NCBI GenBank assembly: GCA_964412395.1
Contig: CAYPOY010000036.1
Coordinates: 1-24,298, forward strand
Length of the DNA: 24,298 nucleotides
Direction of reading: 5' to 3'
Source: CAYPOY01 sp964412395
GTDB lineage: Bacteria > Chloroflexota > Anaerolineae > B4-G1
The notes beneath the pieces are model-generated. The model searched no databases. It was not told where the DNA came from and saw nothing but the letters and a program-made list of their open reading frames with translations. This document shows, piece after piece, positions 1-5,908 of the stretch (its first letter is position 1; each line of letters starts with the position of its first letter). Made by a program: the position numbers and the translations under genes.

Positions 1-2
1 CC

Positions 3-494
3 AGGGACCCGGCAATGGGGGGACGCATCGCCTTCATCGAGGACTACGACCTGCAGGTGGCGCGCTATCTGGTGCAGGGGGTAGACGTATGGCTGAACAC
101 CCCCCGCCGTCCCTACGAGGCCAGCGGTACCAGCGGTCAGAAAGCAGCCGCCAATGGCATCCCCAACCTGAGCGTGCTCGACGGCTGGTGGGCTGAGGGG
201 TACAACGGGGCCAATGGCTGGGCGATTGACCCTGGACAGCACTACGACGATCCAGCGGCGCAGGACGCTGCCGACGCGGAGGCGCTGTATCACTTGCTTG
301 AAAACGAGGTTGCACCGCTGTTCTACAAACGTGACGCCGATGACGTGCCCCGGGGCTGGGTGCGGGTGATGAAGGAAGCGATCCGCACATCGGTGCCCGT
401 CTTCTGCACCCGCCGTATGGTCAAAGAGTACACTGAGCGCTTCTACGTCCCAGCGGCGCGCAGTGCGGCGGAATTGGAGACCCCCGGGACTTGA
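3..494 (+). CDS. glgP: Alpha-glucan (glycogen/maltodextrin) phosphorylase, C-terminal part; 5' end outside window
   Basis: Family GT35 enzymes release glucose-1-phosphate from alpha-1,4-glucans in the cytoplasm using pyridoxal phosphate. The frame is open to the left window edge, so only about 163 C-terminal residues are visible and no start is present. They carry the family's C-terminal signature: the FIEDYD segment, LVQGVDVWLN, then EASGTSGQK, whose lysine (codon 141-143) aligns with the lysine that binds the cofactor, followed by the LSVLDGWW segment. The position before that lysine, usually Met, is Gln here. The short tail after this region fits the compact bacterial/archaeal type of alpha-glucan phosphorylase rather than the longer E. 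coli type. The gene converges on a sugar importer operon, and a shared hairpin lies between them, which fits a glucan or oligosaccharide utilisation role. The family call is secure from motifs; the exact substrate is not visible. Confidence 0.92.
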   Translation, partial: RDPAMGGRIAFIEDYDLQVARYLVQGVDVWLNTPRRPYEASGTSGQKAAANGIPNLSVLDGWWAEGYNGANGWAIDPGQHYDDPAAQDAADAEALYHLLENEVAPLFYKRDADDVPRGWVRVMKEAIRTSVPVFCTRRMVKEYTERFYVPAARSAAELETPGT

Positions 495-517
495 AGTGTA
501 AAGCGTGAAACGTGAAA

Positions 518-544
518 GTGACGGTAATGTTGGCCTACCGTCAC
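518..544. terminator. Bidirectional hairpin between convergent genes
   Basis: A perfect 9-bp inverted repeat (GTGACGGTA at 518-526, TACCGTCAC at 536-544) with a 9-nt loop sits in the 61-bp gap between the phosphorylase stop and the permease stop. The T tract on the plus side (GTTCTCTTT) is weak, and the minus side is only moderately T-rich. Its position between two convergent stops is the main support for termination on both strands. Confidence 0.7.
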
Positions 545-555
545 GTTCTCTTTGC

Positions 556-1446
556 CTACCCCTTGACGGCCCCGGCCGTTAAACCGCTCACCAGCCGGCG
601 CTGAAAGATGAAAGCCAGGATCACCGGTGGCAAAGCGGCCAGGAAGCCGCCGGCGGCGACTCCGGCCGGCGACTGGTAGTATTGGCTGCTGCCCACGATG
701 AACACAAAGTAAGGCAACGTGTAAGCATTCGGCGTGCGGCTAAAGATCAGCGCCAGCAAAAACTCGTCCCAGGCCAGCAGGAAAGCCAGCAGGCCAGTCG
801 TCACCAGGCCCGGAACCGAGAGAGGCAGGATGATGTGGGTCAGGGCCTGCAAACGGGTGCAGCCATCCACCATGGCCGCATCTTCCAGTTCCCTGGGGAT
901 GGTGGCAAAGTAGCCGCGCATAATCCAGACTACCAGGCCTATGATGAACGACATATACAGCATAACCAGATTGTGCCTGGTATCGAACATAGGAAATATC
1001 GGGTCAATGTAACTGACGATGATGACGTAGAAAGGCACGACCAGAGCGATGGTGGGCAGCAGGCGTGTGGCAAGCATACCCATGATCAACACGTTCTTGG
1101 CAGGAAAGACGAAGCGGGCCAGGGCGTAGGCAGCTAGCACGCCAAAAACCAGACAGAGGATGGTGGTCGTGCCGGCTACGACGAGGGAGTTACGCAAGGC
1201 GGCCAGGAAGAGTGCACCTGTGGGATTGGCGGGGTCGAACATGGCAGCATAATGCTCGAAGGTCGGGGGAGCGGGCAGCCATTGAATGGGAATTCGGTTG
1301 AGTTTGGCCTGCGTCGAGATGCTGGTGATGAACAGCCAGGTGAAGGGGGCCAGAGTCCAGGCCATAATCAACACCACCAGCACGTACAGTATCGTCCTCG
1401 ACAGGACCTTGCGCGTGCTCTTACGGCGACGAATGTTGGGGACCAT
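556..1446 (-). CDS. Carbohydrate ABC transporter permease, MalG type
   Basis: Inner-membrane permease subunit of a binding-protein-dependent sugar importer. The protein is 296 aa, the normal size for the MalG group. It has a basic N-terminus, a first membrane segment at about residues 18-42 and several further hydrophobic segments. The EAA loop that docks on the ATPase lies at about 185-215 (PRELEDAAMVDG then LPLSVPGL). The ATG is 6 bp after the stop of the upstream MalF-type gene, and its Shine-Dalgarno (GAGGAG) lies within the end of that gene, so the two are translationally coupled. No ATPase gene is visible; such importers often share a housekeeping MsmK/UgpC-type ATPase encoded elsewhere. 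The sugar is not determined, although the neighbouring glucan phosphorylase suggests an alpha-glucoside or maltodextrin. Confidence 0.93.
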   Translation of the reverse strand: MVPNIRRRKSTRKVLSRTILYVLVVLIMAWTLAPFTWLFITSISTQAKLNRIPIQWLPAPPTFEHYAAMFDPANPTGALFLAALRNSLVVAGTTTILCLVFGVLAAYALARFVFPAKNVLIMGMLATRLLPTIALVVPFYVIIVSYIDPIFPMFDTRHNLVMLYMSFIIGLVVWIMRGYFATIPRELEDAAMVDGCTRLQALTHIILPLSVPGLVTTGLLAFLLAWDEFLLALIFSRTPNAYTLPYFVFIVGSSQYYQSPAGVAAGGFLAALPPVILAFIFQRRLVSGLTAGAVKG

Positions 1447-1452
1447 AGTGCC

Positions 1453-2445
1453 CTACTCCTCCTCGACGTAAAAGGTGCGGATGTAGACGAAAGCGATCAG
1501 CAGGATGAACAGGCCGATGAGGAAGGCAATCGCTGCACCCTTCCCAAACAGGCCGAACACGAAGGCCTGGCGGAACGTTTCAATCGCCAACACCGGGATG
1601 GTGTAGGCCATCAGGATGTATATGATGTCGAACACGCGGAACAGTTCCATCGTGCGGTAGACCAGGATGACCACCAACACGGGGCGTAGCCGGGGCAGGG
1701 TAATCAGCCAGAAACGTTGCCAGGCATTCGCGCCGTCCACTTCAGCAGCCTCGTAGAGTTCGTGGGGGATCGTTTGCAGGCCGGCCAGCGTCAGCAGCGC
1801 CACGACCGGAAGCACCTTCCACGTGTCGCCGACGATGAGCCAGTTGATGCCCTGCGTTGCCCCCAACCAGGAGGTGATCTCACCCAGCAGCGGCACGTTC
1901 TGAAAAATGGAAACGGGAGCCAGGAAGTTTATAGTTTCTGTCGGCCCCAGGATGTGCAGGGTTTGCAGCAGGCCATTGAGGGCTCCGTAAGCGTGTGGTT
2001 CGAAGATCAGCCCCCACATGCGCGCATTGACCACGGTCGGCACCGCCCACGGTAGAATGAAGAGGGCGCGCACTATGCCTCGGCCAAAGAATTCCTCGTT
2101 CAACACCAGGGCCACGCCAATGCCGGCCACCATTTCGACGAGTAGCGAGACGATGGTAAAGTACGAGGTCACGCGCACCGAGTACCAGAAGCGGCTGTCT
2201 TTCAGAAAATAGAGGTAATTCTTGAGCGCCACAAATTCTGTCAACAAGCCGCCCCTGCCGCCCACGACGACGATCTCGGCCTTATGGAAACTGAGGTATA
2301 AGGCGTAGAGCAAGGGGGTGAGGGTCACGAGCAGTGTGACCAGGAGCGCTGGGGTCATCAACGCAAGTGCAAATCTCTGCTCACCCCGACGTTGCCCGAC
2401 TCGAAGCAGCCCTGCTTTGCCGCGAGACACAACCGATTCAGCCAT
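1453..2445 (-). CDS. Carbohydrate ABC transporter permease, MalF type
   Basis: The partner membrane subunit, which pairs with the MalG-type protein to form the translocation pore. The protein is 330 aa from the chosen start. The first membrane segment is at about residues 27-50, and the EAA loop at about 229-258 (PHELYEAAEVDGAN then LPRLRPVL). The reading frame also offers a GTG 12 bp upstream (2457). I chose the ATG at 2445 because the GTG lies within the GGTGAGGTG ribosome-binding sequence, which is correctly spaced from the ATG. The gene lies 176 bp downstream of the binding-protein gene, with two strong inverted repeats in between, and is followed after 6 bp by the MalG-type gene. The family is certain; the substrate is inferred only from context. 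Confidence 0.93.
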   Translation of the reverse strand: MAESVVSRGKAGLLRVGQRRGEQRFALALMTPALLVTLLVTLTPLLYALYLSFHKAEIVVVGGRGGLLTEFVALKNYLYFLKDSRFWYSVRVTSYFTIVSLLVEMVAGIGVALVLNEEFFGRGIVRALFILPWAVPTVVNARMWGLIFEPHAYGALNGLLQTLHILGPTETINFLAPVSIFQNVPLLGEITSWLGATQGINWLIVGDTWKVLPVVALLTLAGLQTIPHELYEAAEVDGANAWQRFWLITLPRLRPVLVVILVYRTMELFRVFDIIYILMAYTIPVLAIETFRQAFVFGLFGKGAAIAFLIGLFILLIAFVYIRTFYVEEE

Positions 2446-2467
2446 TCCACACCTCACCAGATGAGCA

Positions 2468-2505
2468 TCACCTTGAGGGAGCAGACGAGCGCCCCCTCAA
2501 GGTGA
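2468..2505. promoter_or_regulatory. Hairpin just upstream of the MalF-type gene
   Basis: A 12-bp perfect inverted repeat (TCACCTTGAGGG at 2468-2479, CCCTCAAGGTGA at 2494-2505) has a 14-nt loop. It lies between the binding-protein gene and the first permease gene and ends about 22 bp before the permease start. There is no clean T tract, so a 3'-end-protecting or attenuating stem-loop is as likely as a terminator. Such elements are known to raise binding-protein levels over permease levels in sugar ABC operons. Confidence 0.6.
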
Positions 2506-2520
2506 GCACGTAGCCGGAAA

Positions 2521-2615
2521 AGAAACCCGGTTTTTTTACAGGTGGAACCCCTTTGGCCCCTGAGAGGCACTTGCAGCAGCACTACTCTGCTTGTTGAGCC
2601 AAAAACCGGGTTTCT
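2521..2615. repeat. Long-loop inverted repeat (AAACCGGGTTT type)
   Basis: AGAAACCCGGTTTTT (2521-2535) is exactly complementary to AAAAACCGGGTTTCT (2601-2615), a 15-bp perfect inverted repeat with a 65-nt spacer. Each arm is itself nearly palindromic around CCGG. The right arm begins 7 bp downstream of the binding-protein stop. On the minus strand the left arm reads AAAAACCGGG then TTTCT, so it may serve as the operon's internal terminator, or it may be a dispersed repeat pair. Confidence 0.6.
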
Positions 2616-2621
2616 AATCCA

Positions 2622-3902
2622 TTAGTCCAGTGCTTTGATGCGAGTCACCATATCCGCGGTGGCTTCCTCAGGGGTCATCTCCCCAAGCAGGCACTTGTGG
2701 ACGTCTTCCATTATGATCGTCGAGACCTGCGGGTAGTTGTGCACCTTGGGCCGGTGGCGGACGTTGGCCAGGTTCGTGGCGTAGAATCCGGCGTCGGGGT
2801 TGATCCTCTTTTCCTCCTCCGAGTTCTGCACCGACGTCCAGACCGGGAACTCTGACTCCAGGTGCTGGCCCTGGACCTCAGGGCTGGTGGCGAACTTGAT
2901 CCACTTCCAGGCAGCCTCCTGATTCTGAGAGTTGGCCATGATGGCCAATCCCTGGAAGCCGCTGATCGAGCCAGCCGGGGCCGAGACCCCTTCGGCCGGC
3001 GGGATCAGGCCGGTGCGGGCCGATTCAACGATTGTAGACACTTCGGGGTCCAGCATGTTGCCACGCACGAAGGTCCAGTTGGTGTTGAACGTGACCGCGC
3101 CGGAGACGAAAGCGTTCATGGCCCCCGGTTCATCGGTGGTCATGGAGGCCGGATCGGCCAGACCCTCGTCAACCAGTTTGCGCATGAACTGCAGTGCCTG
3201 CAGGCCCGCGCCCTGGTCCATCACCGGGTTGCCGTCTGCGTCAAACAGGTCGCCGCCGAACTCGGCGGCGGTGCGCACGTAGTCGCAGGTGAGGCCCTCC
3301 TTCTGGTTCCAGGAGTCAATGTACGGGTAGGTAACGATGCCCTGCTCCTTGAGAGCCACCATCTGGTCGTACCACTCTTCCAGCGTTGCCGGGGGACCAT
3401 CGAAGCCAGCCTGCTTGATCTGGTCAATATTATAGAAGAAACACTGGAAGTTGGCCAGGAAGGGGAAGGCCCAGGTCTTGCCCTTGTAGATGAAGGCGTC
3501 AAAGATGGCCGGTGCGATGTCGTCTCGTATATCCTGGGTGATCTTGTCATCCAGCGGGATGACATAGCCCTTGTGACCAAACTCAGCCGTCCAGATCAGG
3601 TCCAGCAGGATCACGTCGTAGGTGGCGGTAGCGGCTGCGGCTGAGGTGACGATCTTATCGTGCAATTCGTCATACTTAACGAAGGTGAAGTTGACCTCGA
3701 TGTCCGGGTTCGCCTTATGGAATTTTTCGGCCATATCCAAAAGGACGGTGTCTGAGTAGCCAGCCTGGTTCATATATAGCGCGTTGAGAGTGGTCGGGCC
3801 AGCCTCGGGTGGAGCTTCAGTGGGTGTCGCTGCCGGTTGGCAGGCAGGCAGCATCACAAGGACCAGGACAGCAAGTAGGCTCAGAAGCGTAAGCTTTCGC
3901 AT
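2622..3902 (-). CDS. Sugar ABC transporter substrate-binding lipoprotein (extracellular solute-binding family 1)
   Basis: The extracytoplasmic binding protein of the importer, 426 aa, which captures the sugar and delivers it to the two permeases encoded downstream. It has a lipoprotein signal: MRKLT, a hydrophobic core, then the lipobox LPAC with Cys21, followed by a Pro/Thr/Glu-rich linker. The mature part begins with the family 1 pattern (LLDMAEKFHKANPDIEV, then YDVILLDLIWTAEFG) and continues with the usual aromatic-rich binding-protein sequence to a normal length. The start is supported by a strong GAGGAGG sequence 7 nt before the ATG. It is the first gene of the operon, with a possible operator and a mobile insertion upstream. 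Intergenic hairpins after it suggest it is expressed more strongly than the permeases. The ligand cannot be read from the sequence. Confidence 0.94.
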   Translation of the reverse strand: MRKLTLLSLLAVLVLVMLPACQPAATPTEAPPEAGPTTLNALYMNQAGYSDTVLLDMAEKFHKANPDIEVNFTFVKYDELHDKIVTSAAAATATYDVILLDLIWTAEFGHKGYVIPLDDKITQDIRDDIAPAIFDAFIYKGKTWAFPFLANFQCFFYNIDQIKQAGFDGPPATLEEWYDQMVALKEQGIVTYPYIDSWNQKEGLTCDYVRTAAEFGGDLFDADGNPVMDQGAGLQALQFMRKLVDEGLADPASMTTDEPGAMNAFVSGAVTFNTNWTFVRGNMLDPEVSTIVESARTGLIPPAEGVSAPAGSISGFQGLAIMANSQNQEAAWKWIKFATSPEVQGQHLESEFPVWTSVQNSEEEKRINPDAGFYATNLANVRHRPKVHNYPQVSTIIMEDVHKCLLGEMTPEEATADMVTRIKALD

Positions 3903-3919
3903 CTTTTTTCCTCCTCAAG

Positions 3920-3967
3920 TTATTGAAATCGGGTTGCTGAGACAAACGTTAGACGTTGGTCAGACAT
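3920..3967 (-). CDS. Possible 15-codon leader peptide upstream of the binding-protein gene
   Basis: A tiny frame (MSDQRLTFVSATRFQ) starts with an ATG five bases after AAGGA and stops 17 bp before the binding-protein ATG, just ahead of its ribosome-binding site. An AAAGGAGGTG sequence lies further upstream. Its position fits a leader peptide, but so short a frame is expected by chance. It is recorded as a candidate only. Confidence 0.15.
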   Translation of the reverse strand: MSDQRLTFVSATRFQ

Positions 3968-4061
3968 TACTATCCTTCGAACGGCCACCTCCTTTCTTTT
4001 TGGGGCATGCACTCTGCTGCGCAATTTGGCTGCTTGTGGAGAATCGGTCGGCAGATGAGCG

Positions 4062-4080
4062 TTACCGTTGAGACCGGTAA
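4062..4080. promoter_or_regulatory. Candidate operator of the sugar importer operon
   Basis: TTACCG (4062-4067) and CGGTAA (4075-4080) form an inverted repeat with a 7-nt spacer, about 160 bp upstream of the binding-protein start. Dyads of this size upstream of sugar ABC operons are often repressor sites. No regulator gene is adjacent and I found no convincing -35/-10 pair next to it, so the role is inferred. Confidence 0.3.
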
Positions 4081-4103
4081 ATACTCACTGTAAGTTGTTA
4101 CTA

Positions 4104-4346
4104 CTCAGCCTCTGCTCCTAACCCCCGTCTCGGGGGTGTCCCAGGCGGAGACTCGGCCTCTGCTCCTAGCCCCCGTCTCGGGGGTNNNNNNNNNNNNNNN
4201 NNNNNNNNNNNNNNNNNNNNNNNNNNNNNNNNNNNNNNNNNNNNNNNNNNNNNNNNNNNNNNNNNNNNNNNNNNNNNNNNNNNNNTCCCAGGCGGAGACT
4301 CGGCCTCTGCTCCTAGCCCCCGTCTCGGGGGTGTCCCAGGCGGAGA
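4104..4346. repeat. 48-bp tandem repeat array (minisatellite), interrupted by the assembly gap
   Basis: One full unit is at 4104-4151 and part of the next at 4152-4185. After the gap come the end of one unit (4286-4298) and a full unit at 4299-4346. The units are nearly identical (first copy CTCAGCC and TAACCCCC, later copies CTCGGCC and TAGCCCCC). Each contains a GC-rich hairpin, CCCCCG-TCT-CGGGGG. The period is a multiple of three, so long frames run through it on the minus strand, but they have no start signal or recognisable protein. Copies in the gap cannot be counted. Confidence 0.88.
4186..4285. other. Assembly gap of 100 N
   Basis: Exactly 100 undefined bases lie in the middle of the tandem array. 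A round 100 usually marks a scaffold join of unknown length, and the array itself is the likely cause of the break. Confidence 0.97.
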
Positions 4347-4483
4347 ATGGTTGCTCAGGGCAAAGTACTCTCGCCGACGACGCCCTCGGGGACGAGGGCT
4401 GAGAGCCTGAAAACAACCAGCCTGCGATCGGCTGAGTAGTAACTGTAAGTTTAGCATAGAACGACCTGGCAATCAATGGGCCT

Positions 4484-4512
4484 GCGGCCAGATTGCGGCC
4501 AGATTGCGGCCA
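4484..4512. repeat. Short 11-bp tandem repeat
   Basis: GCGGCCAGATT occurs twice (4484-4494, 4495-4505), followed by a 7-base partial copy. It lies directly upstream of the regulator promoter. Function unknown; replication slippage is the simplest origin. Confidence 0.75.
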
Positions 4513-4515
4513 AAC

Positions 4516-4544
4516 TTGCCGATGTGCCATGAGTGTGCTATATT
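4516..4544 (+). promoter_or_regulatory. Sigma-70-type promoter of the receiver-domain regulator
   Basis: TTGCCG (4516-4521) and TATATT (4539-4544) are separated by 17 bp, matching four and five of six consensus positions. Transcription would begin near 4551, leaving a leader of about 45 or 95 bases depending on which start codon is used. Confidence 0.55.
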
Positions 4545-4594
4545 CAATCTGGACACTGGCAATTGATTCGTAGTGATGACTTCAGTCGTCAACG

Positions 4595-5908
4595 ATGAGG
4601 GGTGAGCGATTAAAGTTGCCACTACGCTCCTCCATCAGTTTTGAGATGATCAACCAGGACCAATTCGCCCAACTCGTCCGCAAGGCTATGTCCGACCTCT
4701 ACGACTATGCCCAACTCCAGAGGTCGAGCCTGGCCGATTGGCTCGTCCCCGGCGCCGACGCGACCCAGCGTGGCATCGCCTTGCAGCGTCTGCTGTTGGA
4801 GACCATCCAGCAGGCACAGCCACTGCCATCGCTGTCACCTTCTTCACCCCGCCGGCGGGTCTACCGGGCACTCAGGTTGCGTTACGTCGAAGGACGGGGC
4901 CCCTCTGAAGTCGCGCGGCGGTTGAACGTGAGCCAGCGCCAACTGCGCCGTGACCTGCGCAAGGGGCTGAACGCCATAACGACCGTCCTATGGGCCAGGC
5001 ACCTCCAGTTACAGGCCAGGCAGCCCTCAACGGCTTCCACGGTAGAGGCCGGGGCAGCCGGGAGCGCACTATCGCCCCTGGAAATGGAACTGATGCGCCT
5101 GGGCGAACTCGTGCCGGGCAACGGGGCCGCGCTGGAGGAGACGCTGCAAGGTGTGCTGGACACTTTGAGCGACGTGAGTGCACAGAAAGATATCACTGTT
5201 CACACACTCTTCGAAAACGAGACCGGCCCGGAAGGCCTGATGCGCGTGTCAATGCACCCCGTGATCCTGCGCCATGCGCTGCTGAGCCTGCTGATCGAAG
5301 CGCTGGAGTACGCCAGCAAGGAGGGCATCACACTGACCATTCGTCAGGAGATGCCTTCCATCGTCATAACCATGCGCTTACGCATCCCTGGTGGCCAGCC
5401 AGCCAATTGGGAACGTAAGGACGCACGCCTGAGTGTGGGACGTCGCCTGCTGGAGATGCAAGGGGGCCAGTTGACCATCCAGACGCAGGAGGCAAACTGG
5501 TTCAACTTATGCCTCCTTTTGCCGGCGATGCGGTCGGCCACAGTGCTGGTCGTGGACGACAACCCAGAACTGGTGAGCCTGTTCCGCCGCTACCTCAGTG
5601 GTATCTTCCGCGTGATCGGTGTCAGTGATGAAACGCAAGCACTGGAGATCGCCCGGCAGGTGCAACCGCAGGCCATCACAGTTGATCTGATGATGCCCTC
5701 ACGCGACGGATGGTCCATCCTGCAGACGCTCAAGAACGACCCTCTCACGCACGACATTCCGGTCATCGTCTGCTCGGTGCTCAAGGAGGAAAATTTGGCC
5801 CGCACATTGGGCGCTGCCGGGTTCCTGGTTAAGCCAGTCACGCAGCAGGCTCTACTGGAGGCTCTGCGGCCCTACGCGGGAGATGCGGCGCCAGCGCATC
5901 CAGAGTAG
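4595..5908 (+). CDS. Response regulator with N-terminal HTH, degenerate ATPase-like middle and C-terminal receiver domain
   Basis: A 437-aa cytoplasmic signalling protein. Residues about 85-125 form a sigma-factor-like helix-turn-helix (YVEGRGPSEVARRLNVSQ then RRDLRKGL). Residues about 175-310 resemble a degenerate histidine-kinase ATPase fold (HALLSLLIEALEYA, then VGRRLLEMQGGQLTI) with no phospho-acceptor His box. Residues about 315-428 are a complete receiver: acidic pair Asp321/Asp322, phospho-acceptor Asp364 in VDLMMP, Ser394, and Lys413 in the KP motif. The start is uncertain: the ATG at 4595 has no Shine-Dalgarno, and the ATG at 4646 (MINQDQFAQLV) is close to where the conserved region begins and may be the true start. 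It converges on a hybrid kinase gene and overlaps it by 71 bp. The receiver is probably functional. Targets are unknown. Confidence 0.88.
   Translation: MRGERLKLPLRSSISFEMINQDQFAQLVRKAMSDLYDYAQLQRSSLADWLVPGADATQRGIALQRLLLETIQQAQPLPSLSPSSPRRRVYRALRLRYVEGRGPSEVARRLNVSQRQLRRDLRKGLNAITTVLWARHLQLQARQPSTASTVEAGAAGSALSPLEMELMRLGELVPGNGAALEETLQGVLDTLSDVSAQKDITVHTLFENETGPEGLMRVSMHPVILRHALLSLLIEALEYASKEGITLTIRQEMPSIVITMRLRIPGGQPANWERKDARLSVGRRLLEMQGGQLTIQTQEANWFNLCLLLPAMRSATVLVVDDNPELVSLFRRYLSGIFRVIGVSDETQALEIARQVQPQAITVDLMMPSRDGWSILQTLKNDPLTHDIPVIVCSVLKEENLARTLGAAGFLVKPVTQQALLEALRPYAGDAAPAHPE

Larger units (their letters stand above)
4097..4443. mobile_element. MITE-like non-autonomous element with 14-bp TIRs and 8-bp target duplication
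   Basis: The ends are perfect 14-bp terminal inverted repeats: GTTACTACTCAGCC (4097-4110) and GGCTGAGTAGTAAC (4430-4443). An identical 8-bp sequence, TGTAAGTT, abuts both ends on the outside (4089-4096 and 4444-4451), as expected of a target-site duplication. There is no transposase; the visible interior is the 48-bp tandem array plus a unique right part with a 7-bp hairpin (GCCCTCG 4382-4388, CGAGGGC 4393-4399). The true length is unknown because of the N gap. An 8-bp duplication is typical of the IS66 and ISL3 families, among others; the parent element cannot be named from this window. It sits between the binding-protein promoter region and the regulator promoter. Confidence 0.78.

Noticed and set aside
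4104..4346. Possible CRISPR array
   Set aside because: The units are contiguous 48-bp near-identical copies with no unique spacers, and no cas genes are present.
4101..4530. Minus-strand frames across the N gap and tandem array
   Set aside because: The repeats explain the open frames, the gap makes the length meaningless, and the ends are transposon inverted repeats.
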